From positions 2,294,001-2,358,000 of the forward strand of contig PZJY01000006.1 of the NCBI GenBank assembly GCA_031472005.1: a stretch of DNA of 64,000 nucleotides, written 5' to 3'. Made by a program: the position numbers and the translations under genes. Position 1 is the first letter of the stretch. Each line of letters begins with the position of its first letter. Shown here in pieces: positions 47,450-58,680 of the stretch. The notes under the pieces were generated by a model, which saw nothing but the letters and a program-made list of their open reading frames with translations, searched no databases and had not been told where the DNA came from. The DNA comes from Tetracladium setigerum (Eukaryota; Ascomycota; Leotiomycetes; Helotiales).

Positions 47450-48873
47450 ATGGACTACTTATCAAGAAATGAAATTTTTCGAAGCAAATCTAGCAAAAAT
47501 GCGATTCCTATTGGATCTCTCATCTTGGACCTCCCACCAAGTTGTGTGGAGTTTGTCCCTATATCAAATGAGTCTCCTAAATTTTCCGATGAGACTTGCT
47601 TTATTGTCGGGACCTATGATTTGCAAAGGGAGGAGCAAAATGAGGAGGAGAAAAATAAGGATTCTGTTCGAACGACAGAACAGTCAAGACAAGGGAGTCT
47701 GACTATCTTTGGACTTGAAAATGGGAAATTGTAAGTTTTATTATTAGTATTTATCAATTCACGTCTTTGTATGAGAGTGACTGGGCTGACTCTCCCAGAA
47801 ATACGTATCAAACCTATCCCACCCTATCAGCAGTTCTGGACCTGCACTTCTTCAAAAGTACACCCATTTTTGCAGTTTCTTCCAGTACCGGGACCATCTC
47901 AATATATTCCCTTCAGTCGAACCTAGATAAGATATCAGATGGAGTCATCCCGGACCGAAAGTACAATCTCCTCCAACTTTTCACTCATCAAATCCTGGAA
48001 GAGGACGAGATCATCACATCCTTCGCATTCGATCCAAGCTGCGAAACAGATCACCCGGTCATGTCAATTACCAGTACCACAGGCGCTGTGCGAATTCTGA
48101 AGTTCAACAAATCTTTTTCGACCTGGGAACTCACGGGTAGTGAGGAAGAAGTAGTCAATCAACATGACTTCGAAGCTTGGTGCTGCACATTTTCAGAAAA
48201 AGGACAGAGTAAAGGGCCTCCCATCTACTCATTTTCCCTTCAAGTTTCCATCAGCTAACGCAAAATGATCATAGCAATATATTCCGGCGGTGATGATTCC
48301 AAACTCATCATGTCACCCCTTACACCCTCAGCACCCCAACGAAAACTCCCATTCCACAACGCAGGTGTCACAGCCATCCTCCCCATCCCCGCCACATCAG
48401 AAACAGAAGATACCACGATCCTACTAACCGGCTCGTACGATGATTTCATTCGAGTTTATGCTCCTCCATCGCTCTATAACGCGAAACCTAAAGTTCTAGC
48501 CGAGAAAGATATCGGCTTAGGAGGTGGTGGTGTTTGGAGGCTGAAATATCTCAATACCCCTCCTTCACCTCCAGTCTCAGGTGCCGATGCCGAGGATCAT
48601 AAATATGAATACAGAGTTTTAGCATCTTGCATGCGCGTCGGCTGTAAAATTCTGCAGATCATCAAGACGCAAGATGGAGAGTGGACGATCAAAGTTATTG
48701 CTCAAACGGGCGTACACGAAAGCATGAATTATGCATCTGACTTTGTGCCTCTGTCGACGAATTCAGAGAGTGAAGAGAGGGTGATTGTTAGTACGAGCTT
48801 TTATGATAGGTTATTGTTTGTGTGGAGGTTTGATCCGTCTGTGCAGGGAGGAGAAGTGGACGGAGGAGAGTAG
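47450..48873 (+). CDS. dph7: Diphthine methyltransferase Dph7 (WD-repeat)
   Basis: Three exons (47450-47730, 47799-48208, 48275-48873) encode 429 residues. N-terminal motif LILDLPPSCVEFVP...CFIVGTYDLQ and GSLTIFGLENGKL match Dph7/WDR85. WD-like blades continue: SAVLDLHFF, SSSTGTISIYSL, TIYSGGDDSKLIM, LLTGSYDDFIRVY, VWRLKYL, VSTSFYDRLLFVWRFDP. The enzyme removes a methyl ester from diphthine methyl ester during diphthamide synthesis on eEF2, in the cytosol. The intron boundaries restore TIYSGGDD across 48208/48275. The upstream open frame contains no ATG, so the start at 47450 is preferred. Confidence 0.9.
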
Positions 48874-49268
48874 AGAAATGAATATATGTTTGATATTCAA
48901 CCGTCTGTTCATGAAATAGGCCATGATTTTCTCTTTTTTGGAAAGTTGCATGAAGTGCACAAACTTGGTCAAGCGTTGATTGCCCTCGATTCAGCCACTT
49001 GCCTGAGTAACACTTACCTGGGTGAACTGAGCAATTCGCCTACGTAATTATTTTGAGAATAGGACGCTCACGTAGTCACGTGTTTTTAGACTCGATGTCT
49101 CCGAGGAAGGAGAGTGCATCGTTGTGATATGCACAAGGAAGAAGAGGACCGAGGGAGAGCAGCTTTTTTTCTTTTGAAAAAAAGAAAAACACAAAAAACA
49201 TGGAATACCTATTATTACTTGTGGTTGCCGATTGTGAAATCCTCCGGTACTCAATATCTCGATAGCGA
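48874..49268. other. Short convergent intergenic region
   Basis: 395 bases between the dph7 stop and the metacaspase stop. Contains a T/A-rich fold-back (CTTTTTTTCTTTTG / GAAAAAAAGAAAAAC) near 49165-49195. No gene seen. Confidence 0.4.
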
Positions 49269-50777
49269 TTACATGATAAACAATAAATTCGTGTCTATAC
49301 ATATCTCCATCATCAGTATTATTCTTTCGCGATACAAGATACGAGCACAAGTGCATGCCAACTTACTCAATGGATGACTAGAGCTCAGCTGAGGCTTTTG
49401 AGTATATTTGGTTGCCAACTCATCTCGGATACTGTTCAACAGCTGAACCAGACTTTGTTGTGGGTTCTTTTTTAGAGCAACGATAAATGCGTGGGACATA
49501 GCACCCGTGGCACTGGAAGCTATCACGGGATCCACACTAAGATGGTGTGGTCAGAAATGGGGGAGTAATGATACAAAGGGGCCAAGGAATAGCTAGGTAG
49601 ACTTACGAAGTTTGGTCGTCTCTGCTACCCGCCCACATTATCACATCAGCAGGGGACGTCTTCGTCGCCATTGCCTTATTTTGAGCGTCCTTTCCGGTGG
49701 CGGATGCCTTATTGTGAGCGTCATCGCTGGTCGTAGCTTTTTTGAAGAATTTCATCACATCGGCCGCTACCCCACCGGCACTTCCCTGACTGTATTTCGA
49801 GATAGCATCGAGCAAGCCTTGTCCTGATTCCTTGGCAAGATTTGGTTCTTTCAAGATGCCTTGGGTCGAGTAGATATACGGTAGATCAAGCGCAGTTCCG
49901 GAATGGCACGAGTCGAAGATGGCAGTGAGCCGGACCCCAGCTACGAGAGGTTTAACCATGATGCGGTGCATTTCATCGTCTGTTATGTGTCCTACTGATC
50001 GGAAGTCGACGGGGTAGATTACCTCGTCATAGCCATCGTCCTGGTCCCCGTCAAGGTCCCTTGTCTGCCCCCCGTGTCCTTTTGGCTATGGTCAGTGATT
50101 TTTGTTTTGGATTTTCGATGAAAAAAATTTACAGATGGGAAAATACCAGAGTAATGGAAAAATAAAGAGTCGTTCGCTTGTGCCCCCTTGACCAGCCAGT
50201 GCATGGCTCGTAGGATATTTTGTTTGGTGGGTTGGGACATCGGATTCTGCTGGTCATCGGTGAGAATGATCATAGAATCTCGTTGGTAACCATAATTTTC
50301 ATGTAAGAATGAGGACATGTTCTTGACATCATTGATGCATCCGCGTAACTGGCCTCTTTGAGAGAAGTAGTTTATACCAATGAGAAGGGCTTTCTTTTGT
50401 CCAGTGCAGTTTGAATACTGGAAACTGTAACCTTGAGGCGTACCAGGACCGAAAGACTGCGTACTTGATGGAGGTGGCGGAGGTGTAGAATAAGTACTGC
50501 TGACATTCCCGGTTGAGCTGGCTGATGGCATATCTGGTTAAATGTTACTTGATGGGATGGAAACAGTTGCGACTTTACCTGAACTTCCATATTGTGGCTG
50601 GAGAGCTGATAGACCGGTGTATCCATAGCCTTGCTGTGGATAGGGCTAAGAGAATGCAATGAACTAGCTGGTATCAAAATTGTTCGAATTAATTACCCGT
50701 GAATAGCTATACGGCGGTTGAGATGGAGCTGGTTGGGTATGCCCCCACTTGACGACGGCTTGCTAGAACCCTGAGGC
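49269..50777 (-). CDS. Metacaspase (C14 family cysteine protease), probably joined to the upstream Clr5 exons
   Basis: Exons 50777-50697, 50645-50579, 50533-50147, 50078-49607, 49536-49367 and 49294-49269. A Pro/Ser/Gln/Tyr-rich prodomain (PSQPPYSYSRPYPQQGYGYTG...STPPPPPSSTQ) precedes the p20 domain: KKALLIGINYF, catalytic His in HYSGHGGQTRDLDGD (joined across intron 50079-50146), and catalytic Cys in FDSCHSGTALDLPYIYS. The p10 part carries MWAGSRDDQTSVDP and ends in NTNLLFIM. Metacaspases cut after Arg/Lys and act in stress, protein quality control and death in fungi. No ATG is present in the prodomain frame upstream; the frame enters a stop near 50760 unless one G is added in the run 50742-50746, in which case it runs into the Clr5 exons. 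Total length then 551 residues. Confidence 0.9.
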
Positions 50778-50824
50778 CTGTAATAAATTAGTACATCAAG
50801 GTGAGAGAATAGACACAGACTCAC

Positions 50825-51388
50825 GGCGCAAAAATAATGTGTGGGCTTGGAGCCTCTGGTGACATATGTGAAGCAGGTCCGGTGTCCGCCGGAGTAGAGT
50901 AGGTCAGACCGGCAGGAGTAGCTGTCCACTGTCAGCCAATTCACTTATTAGCTATTTGGTGATTGGATATTCAAACGCACGGGCTGAGTTTTCGCTCATG
51001 ACCACATCTTCATCAATACCATGATCTCTCTTATATCTGTCGATCTTGCTCGGGTCGACAGGTCTTCCCCAAAGCTTAAAATCGGTTTCCTTCCCCTCTC
51101 CTTCTTCTCGTTCCTTTTGCTTCCTGATCATGCTCAACATTTCGTTAGACTGAATATTTTTTTTAGTTCCCATTTCTTGATCCGGTCTTTGTATTGCTTA
51201 GGTCTAATGAGATCTTAGTCTTCGCGATTTTGTTGAGAAAGTGTGCGAATAACGAACGTAGCCTCAAAGCCATGCTGCTCCCGCATCGATACCACCAGAT
51301 TCTCTAAAGTCCCACTGCCCCACAACCTTGCAATGTCGGCTTTTTGTTCTTCCCACTCTTGGGTTGTGTATCGTCGTGTTTCCGCCAT
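50825..51388 (-). CDS. Clr5-domain module, likely N-terminus of the metacaspase gene
   Basis: Exons 51388-51258, 51203-50981 and 50921-50825. The N-terminal 55 residues are a Clr5 domain (PF14420): TTQEWEEQKADIARLWGSG, LENLVVSMREQHGFEAT, then QYKDRIKKWGTKKN. The last motif needs one extra G at 51170-51172 (GGG run); otherwise the frame stops soon after. The following region is charged (RKQKEREEGEGKE), then Pro/Ser-rich (TPAGLTYSTPADTGP, MSPEAPSPHIIFAP) and splices in frame at 50825/50777 into a Pro/Ser stretch. As sequenced, that frame would end at about 50693. Clr5 domains are usually N-terminal on fungal regulators, function uncertain. Alternative: an independent small gene. Confidence 0.7.
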
Positions 51389-53828
51389 TATTGTTGTTGA
51401 TATGTTATGTCAAACACTGGGTAGCTATCATGTGTAACGTTGTATGACGTGTTGCAGTCGCGAAGGAATGCCTGTTATCCGTGCTGCATCTGAAGGTCGA
51501 AATGTATGAGGATCAAGTACCCTCCGTCAAAGAGAGAATTTGAATAATGATCACGATAGCATTTGACAATAAAATAACAAACAGGCAAGATGGAGGGGAT
51601 GCTGTTTCGTAAGCGCCGAGTACGCTGACAACCCCTCTGTGCAACGCGGGATCACGTGGGATACGACTTCTATAAACTGTCAAGCGTCTAATAATCTAGC
51701 AGATGCTGGGCGATTGATCATTTAAAACGACGTATTTACACAGTATAGGTAAAATTTGAATCTTAAAAGCGTTCTATGTCAGTGCGTAGAGAGTAAAATT
51801 CTGCGTAATATTTAGTAGAGCAGTTGACATTAAGATGATAAAACTTGAAGATATCACAACTATAGCATCCATACCGTAAACTTGAAGGATTCAGATAATT
51901 AAGCGCCTGTGATTAAGAAATTGTTGATTGTACCTATTTATTCTTCATTATTTTCTCGATTCTAAATTTTGAGGCGAGCGGTACTCAACTCTTCTCTTTT
52001 ACTTGACAGTCCGATGTGAGGGAAGGAGGAGGAAGAAACGCCGTCCAAGGCTCCTTCTGTACCCTTAAAGAATCACAACTCTAGACGTCCTCCTGTTCAC
52101 CTAGCGATATAAAAACATACCGGTTATCTGCACGGGCCTGCAACTAGGAATGTAGGGGATCGAAGAGTTGTGATGGACAAGAGCCTTCTTCCAAGCAGCG
52201 AAATGGATGATGATGATAGTCATTATCGTCGGGCAGCTCTAGAAGCAAATCCAAGACGAACAGGAGAAGATTAAGGGTCGGAATTGCTCAGTCGTAACCC
52301 CCAGAGGTAAGAGGGGAGCTGATACACTGAAAGTAGCGAAATGGAAGATGGCTAAATGGCTTGTATCGTAGGTTCAGAAACTATAATTTGATTAGCCGCA
52401 TAAATCAAAGTGAATATAAACGACGAACATAAAGATTTCGACAAGCAAGAAAGATTTGACAAGAAGAAAGCTCCAACAGCGCAACAAAGTATAGACAACA
52501 AAATAAATTTAAATGTGACAAAGTTTGATTGGAGTTTGTTAACGATTGTCGAGTTTAATATATTACACTATCTCAAGTCTATGTCTTCCCAACCTTAATC
52601 TTCTCCTGTTTGTTCTGGATCTGCTTCTGAAGCTCAAGGTCGAACTTAGATTGTTTGTCGTCGAAATCTATTGGAGGGTTCTCCAGTTACTCTTAAAAGA
52701 GGGATTAAACTTCAATTGGTGTTTTGTTATAAGAGATTTGTGTATGAGACGTATTGTTGTACTATTATAGTTTTTAAATAAATAGAGCCTTTACGACTCA
52801 CTACAAGCTCCCCTCTTACCTCTAGGGGTTACGTCTAAGCAAGTCCAACCCTTAATCACGGTCATTAAAGTCACCGAGCTATTTATAACTTATCTTAAAG
52901 CTCACTAAAGTCACTAAGCTTCTTTGCCACTCACATTAAAGCGCTCAAATCAGTCCAGTCCATCATCTCTGGTAGCTCTACGTCAATGATTTCCTCATCA
53001 GAAGAAACCTCGTCATATTCGCCATGCGACTCGGGAGATGCGGTATCGTGACTAGCAGCATCATCGTCAAAATTTCCATCGACGCTATCCTCCTCATCGG
53101 TGAAAACGACAGCGTGTATGGTGTTAGGATGAGGTCCAAGGCGGTTGTCAGGGTTGATAGAGTTCACAGCTGTGGAGTAGCAGGAAGAAGTCAATAAGAC
53201 TGATTTTAAAATACATCTTTTATCATTCTAATTAATTTAATCAACTCAACATTCATGGATCTCTCTTCTACCTAAACACAATAATCGGCATGAGGTGGCG
53301 GTTGTTGATAATGCTGACCGTTCTTCGATTGACCGGAAACTGCAGGTGGATGCACAACTTTCGTCCCATCAATCCCCACCACCCCATCTCAACCACCACT
53401 CTCACAATCCTACTCCATCTACGCAACCAATGCATTGCTGAGGTCTCGAGCACCAAAGTAACAACATACAATATCGTGAATCCATGATTATTTAGCAAGG
53501 TCAATAGGTCATCCTTCGCGTCAATAAATGATCCATCATCCTTACAAATTAAACCCTTATTAGCATAAGAGAAACACAGCTAATTTACGAAAGTCGGGCT
53601 GATTCAAACCTTTTCACCAAGCAGAAAATCGGGCTGCTTAACTCACAGCGCTGTCTTTTCAGGACATTAATCTTTTTCCTTCATTTTCCAACCAAAGAAT
53701 CACCCTAAATTTCACGAGCAGGTATTGCTTAAACATTTGGATTTTGTTTCCTACATCCCAGTTGCTCGTCTGTGAGATCCATGTGCAAACCAACATATCC
53801 CTATCCGCACCATCCCATCCCATCACAT
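51389..53828. other. Intergenic region with a MITE-like element and decayed ORFs
   Basis: No intact gene. Contains the 52269-52857 inverted-repeat element. On the minus strand 53194-52931 reads as an acidic exon-like ORF (TDEEDSVDGNFDDDAASHD) and 53504-53268 as another, both without a start ATG or recognisable domain; they could be remnants of a transposon-derived or host gene. Confidence 0.4.
52269..52857. mobile_element. MITE-like element with 52-bp terminal inverted repeats
   Basis: The left end 52269-52320 and the right end 52806-52857 are inverted copies, equal in length, with only five mismatches in 52 positions (GATTAAGGGT...TTGCT...CGTAACCCC...AGAGGTAAGAGGGGAGCT). The total is 589 bases. 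The 485-base interior has no coding capacity of note. No clear target-site duplication flanks the ends, so the family cannot be assigned. Confidence 0.8.
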
Positions 53829-54243
53829 CTACTCGCAACCCGCGTTGTTGAAACGACCGATCTCATTGGGGGGAGTGAGAATTTCACATTTGTTGAATCG
53901 GCAAGTGCCTGATACTTGACGACCGTTGATGCGCTGGGTACAGGCCTGCCCATCGGTCGAAGCTCCGCCATTATTTGCTCCTCCTGCTGCCCCTCCTGCT
54001 GCCCCTCCTGCTGCTCCTCCAGTTGCTCCTCCTCCTACACCACCGCCGTTAGCCGCTGCACCAGCGACTGCGTTTGCGTTGCTGCGAGTATCAAGAGGGG
54101 TGACTGAATTGACATAATGGTATTTAGAAAACGAATATTCCACTAAGCAAGGGAGAGGAACAAGAGAGGATGGAGAGCCACTTACCAGCCATTGCTTGGG
54201 CTGAAATAGCACCAGCGACGATAAGGATGATTGAAAGGCGCAT
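53829..54243 (-). CDS. Small secreted Gly/Ala-rich protein with four cysteines
   Basis: Two exons (54243-54186 and 54103-53829; intron 82 bases) encode 110 residues. Residues 1-18 form a clean signal peptide (MRLSIILIVAGAISAQAMA). The mature part begins VTPLDTRSNANAVAG, has a Gly/Ala low-complexity tract of repeated GGAA (encoded by a GCCCCTCCTGCT-type repeat), and ends in a compact C-terminus with four Cys: CTQ, TCRF, KCEI, and GCE at the end. Such short secreted proteins in plant-associated fungi are often listed as effector candidates, but I recognise no named family and no activity can be deduced. The intron follows the signal peptide, which is common for this class. Confidence 0.8.
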
Positions 54244-55440
54244 TTTGATTATTTCCTTATGAGATCGATGTGCGAGAAGAGACTGGATGAAATTTCGAAA
54301 AGAATTCTAAAAGAAATATTGCTGATGAGTAGAAAGAGGAGAAGAGAATCAATGGGTTGTTCCAGACAACTATTTATACCAATAAGAGGTTGCGGAAAGA
54401 AAGTGTGGATGATCGATTGAATGGAATAGAATAACCTTTGAATTTAGAGGACTGATCGACCTATCTATACTTCTTAAAATCATGGTGAGGAGATGGGTTT
54501 AAGGCGAACCAAACATCTCGTGTATGATCATCTCACGATCCTGTGTCATGGAACTTGCACGAAGTGCTCGCCACCAACTAACTACCAGAATACTATATGT
54601 AAGTATTCTCTTGCAAATTAGTTATGCTGGGCGATGACTAGCATATGCCAAGCTCAAACATCAAACCAACAAGTTTATTTTGAAACCGAAACGGGGTTTT
54701 GAACGCTTTATACTCGACGGTCTTATACTTAGGCACTGGCTTGGCCTGAACACAAGAACGAAGTTACTGCCGTATGTTGTCACAAATTGGCAAGATGGAA
54801 TACAAGAAGTAGTGAAGCGAAGAGTGAGAAGAATGATCAGCGATTAACACGTTGGATATTCCAAGTGTTTGTATTAAATACCAGTTTGTGTGATATGAAG
54901 TAATGCAATGTTGAACGTGTCACATACTATTCACATACTATACTTACTCTGCTTTAAAACTCAAAAACAAGCCAAGGTCTCTAGTTCGAAATTCTCTCGG
55001 TCTAGGAGTCTGTCGTCTCAACAATGGCATAATTCTCCAGGCTTACTTACCGAAGTACCGACTTATCAAGTACTAGATCAGATTTCGAACAATAATCGAC
55101 GCCATGAAAATCCATTGGGGGTGAAATGCAGCGTCACATGTTCGCTCTGATCCGAACTTCTGGGTCTGTCATTTGATCTACTTATTAGGTACCTAGCTTG
55201 AAGCCTCATTCATGATCATAAACCTCCCCTGTTGGTTAGACAAGAATGCTTCAGACGATGTGCTAAAACCTTAGATAGGCATTTAACATGCGTCGAGTTC
55301 GCCTCTTAACCTTTGTTGAGACGAGCGTTGACATATTTCGAAACACGCACGAAAGATCAGCGCATCACCCGTGGATGCGGGAGTGTAAAACGTCGGAAAG
55401 CATAACGCCAGGGAATGTCGAGCCGAGAAGATTCAAACAA

Positions 55441-55484
55441 GAGCCCGGGTTTTGCGGGACCGGATTTTGTCAAAACCCGGGCTC
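55441..55484. repeat. Perfect 14-bp stem hairpin
   Basis: GAGCCCGGGTTTTG (55441-55454) and its exact reverse complement CAAAACCCGGGCTC (55471-55484) flank a 16-base loop that itself contains CGGGACCGGATTTTG, a partial third copy. Confidence 0.85.
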
Positions 55485-55717
55485 TGGATTGAGCCGCGCT
55501 AGTGTGTATCTTTGGTTTGTAGTAGGGACTAATAAATCATAAAGATTAAATCGACGTCGTCTTAGAAATCTGAGAACTTGAGACCGAACGAACTATTGAG
55601 ATAACAGCAATTAACGTATATGTATTGCAAGCCATAAAAGCTCAGAAAGTATGTGTGATGGCTCAGCATCAGGAAAAGTATATACACAGGAAGAAACCTC
55701 ATCCACCCGTTCTCTCT

Positions 55718-55732
55718 CATCATCATCATCAT
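55718..55732 (+). repeat. (CAT)n microsatellite
   Basis: Five consecutive CAT units just downstream of the pectin lyase stop codon. Confidence 0.8.
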
Positions 55733-55737
55733 CTCAT

Positions 55738-57290
55738 CTAGATCTTTCCAACACCAGCAGTCAACATCACGTTGCTGTTAGCCTTCACGGCCGAGGCAAC
55801 AGAGTAACCCTTGAAGCCGCTCAACATGCTAGAATCCTTTCCAACAAACGTTCCGCTGGAGCCGAAGGCGTTAACAGCGCAAACATGTCCCAAGTTGGCA
55901 CTGCAGACAGCGTTGGTGGTGGTATCTGGGGAAGCGAAGAGCTTTCCGAGGTTCTCCAAGAGAGGGGTCTTGACGTTCTGGAAAACGTTGCCTTCGGCGA
56001 CGACGCGAGAGCCGGAGCTGCCGATGTCGAAGGCGTGGCCGCTGTTTTGGTACCACATGTTGTTGACGGCGTGGAGGAGAGTGGTGCCTCCGATCTTGGG
56101 GAGCGGCCGGAGGTGTGGTGGATGTAGTTGCCGACCATGGTGATGAAGTCGCCGGAGCCGGTGAGGTAGATACCCCAGTAGTGGTGGTTATCGCAGGTAG
56201 CGGACCAGGAGGTGGAACCGTCGAATTCAGAGTTGGAGATGGTGACACGGCCAGAGGCGGAGGTACCGGCGACGAACTAATTATACAAAATATCAATTAG
56301 TATGTGTTGTGTATTGTTTTGGGAAGAGCAAGCGGGAAGAAAGATTGGTAATTACGAACCATTTGACGACCGATAAGGGAGATCTTGACGTGATCAATCC
56401 AGATCAAATCACTGCCAGCAACAGTGATGGCGTCTCCACCCCAGATGTATTGAGGATTGAGCTCGGTGATGTGAATGTTTTGGATAATGACGTTCTTGGC
56501 TCCATTGGCCATGCGGAGACCTTTTCCACGAATAACACCCTTGGATCCAACACCGACGATGGACTTGTTGGAGCCAACGTTGATGGCGCTGATACCGGCT
56601 TTATCGTATGTGACGGAGATGCTCTTGACACCTGCTCCAGCGTTTCCGTTGGTGCACCTAACCAGAGTAAGAATGAATGAATATCGGCTTGCGAGGAGGA
56701 TTGTACAAACCAGGATGCACCGTTAATAGCATCTTGTCCACCGGCACCTGGGCACTTGTTGGAAGCTGGTCGGCATCCTAAGAGGTTGTTAGTCTGTGTT
56801 TGTTGTTGACATGCGTCCATCATGCGAGTTAGTGCCTTACCAGTCTCAGTAACCTTTCCCTCGCTGCCAATGAAGTTGAACCTTTGAAGGGTTAGCGAAT
56901 TGTTTAAAATGCCATGCCAGGGTGCATGTCGCAGAAGACTCAGACTTACTCTTTATCAATGACAATAACACGGGCGGTAGAATCAGTGAGCCATGTCTTA
57001 AGTTGGGCAATGTCCTTTGGCACAGCTGGAGTGGCAGATCCACCACCGGTAGTTCTATTAGGGTATTAGTAGCTGACTCGTAGAAACAAAACAAACTCTG
57101 ATGCTTCGAAGATCGCCCAGCTCTAATCCGAAGAAACAAATAATATAGAGATTGGGTGCCATCTCAAAAGCAATAAACAATCCAAGGACAAGACGTACCC
57201 AGCAGCAAAACCAACGGGCTTTCCAACAACCTTTTGAGCAGCACAGCTGCCAATAAAAGCCAATGAGGCGAGAAGGAAGGATGAACGCAT
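55738..57290 (-). CDS. Secreted pectin lyase (PL1), one apparent base deletion
   Basis: Six exons: 57290-57199, 57054-56950, 56881-56841, 56777-56711, 56657-56360, 56276-55738. A signal peptide (MRSSFLLASLAFIGSCAA) is followed by the PL1 parallel beta-helix: ARVIVIDKEFNFIGSEGKV, SVTYDKAG, SNKSIVGVGSKGVIRGKGL, NVIIQNIHITELNPQYIWGG, GSDLIWIDHVKISLIGRQM, CDNHHYWGIYLTG, NYIHHTSGRSPK and HAFDIGSSGSRVVAEGNVFQNV. The WIDHV and HTSGRSP blocks and the Trp/His residues fit pectin lyase (cuts methyl-esterified pectin by elimination) better than calcium-dependent pectate lyase. The frame breaks at GGGG 56098-56101 (minus-strand CCCC in SPK); one extra C restores 380 residues. Six introns with canonical ends suggest a functional gene. 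It digests plant cell wall pectin outside the cell. Confidence 0.9.
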
Positions 57291-58680
57291 CTTGAAATAT
57301 GTAAAATGAATGTAAAGCTTGAAGAAGCAAAGTGATAAACGAATGTGGAATGTGTAATAATACTGAAGAGAGAGCAAAAAGAAGGATTGGCAGAGTACCA
57401 TCGCCTCCTACTTGTAATCCATCAATAATTCCCCCTATCACCCAATTCCACCCAGCTACCAGAAATCACCAGGATCCAACAAATCACATAATATCCGACT
57501 GAAACCAAGAGCGGAGAGTTTTAATTTGGAGAGCAACTTGTTTGGGGCTCAAAAGTCACGTGCCATAGATGAAAGGGGGTGGACGGTGGAGACGAAACAC
57601 CATGAGCAGGGGAGAAGTGCCGAGAGAGCCGATCCTACATAACCTTATTCTTTGTGGCATGAGCTTGAATGAACCCAAATCTCCGTGCAATATATTCGAA
57701 GGAGATATTGATGGGAATGGGCTGAAATCATTGGATGTTGGTACGGAGACTTTGGAGACCGATGGTATGGGTTAACGTGGCTGTCTGGCTGTCTAGGCTT
57801 ATCCAAATCAAACATCATTCCACCTGCAAAATGCAAGTACTGTAACTGCCTTTGAGAAGTCCTTGGCAATTCAGCCTGATTAAATGCCATGTTATGATGA
57901 CATGGATAAAGGGTCAACCACTCAACTTAGGCTCGGTAGCCGAAAGGCTAGCAACTGAACATATGGATTATTGTAGATTAAGTTTCGGATGAACTCCATC
58001 TCTTTTAGTACTCGACCGGGTTGATAGCTCGACGAGTCAAAGACTTGAACCCTACCTGAAGTAGTACATGTACGGATTTAGTGACCTGAACTGAACGCGA
58101 AAGTAGACAGGACAAAGCGCAATCCGACGAAATTAAAACAAAGACGAACGCAATATACAGTACATCAGAAAATAAAAGTGCAATGACGACGCAGTGTATT
58201 GACTGTGGATTATTATTTGACAGCCATGTCCGCACCAACAGAAAGGAGATATGAGCTCTAGACCATGACACGTGGGAGCTCATTGGCCTTCAAACCTCGT
58301 ATTGTTGAAGAATCAAACCTTATCGTTTAGAACTATCCAAACTATCTCGCTCGATGATCCAAATCGGCGAAGACGAAGAGTATTCACAGTCCATGTGACT
58401 ATTTTTAAGAGCGCGACTGACTCTGTTAAGTTTTGTCTATCTTCCAACTCCGAATGACCCCAAAAAATCCATGCTACTATTCCTCCTATTTAAAACGGAG
58501 AGGTTCCGAGGGAGGAGGAGTGTGATATCGTTCCTCGTACACTTCTGCAATCCTGGGTATCATGCTATGCCAATCGTATTACCACATCCTTCCTTTAATC
58601 CGCTTAACCAACTTAATCCAATTCGATTTTCGGTTTGCGTATCGTATCATATCGCGTGCTTTCCTGGTGGCACCTACTCC
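57291..58680. other. Intergenic region
   Basis: Upstream of the pectin lyase and downstream of the Oxr1 gene. CATA-rich and without recognised features; no gene seen. Confidence 0.45.

Larger units (their letters stand above)
54244..55737. other. Intergenic region
   Basis: No gene recognised. Contains the 55441-55484 hairpin and a CAT microsatellite (55718-55732). Confidence 0.5.

Noticed and set aside
50372..50677. ORF over the metacaspase prodomain in another frame
   Set aside because: Shadow of the real exons, which splice cleanly in frame.
55738..57290. Pectate lyase (calcium-dependent) assignment
   Set aside because: WIDHV, CDNHHYWGIYLTG and HTSGRSP blocks match pectin lyase better.
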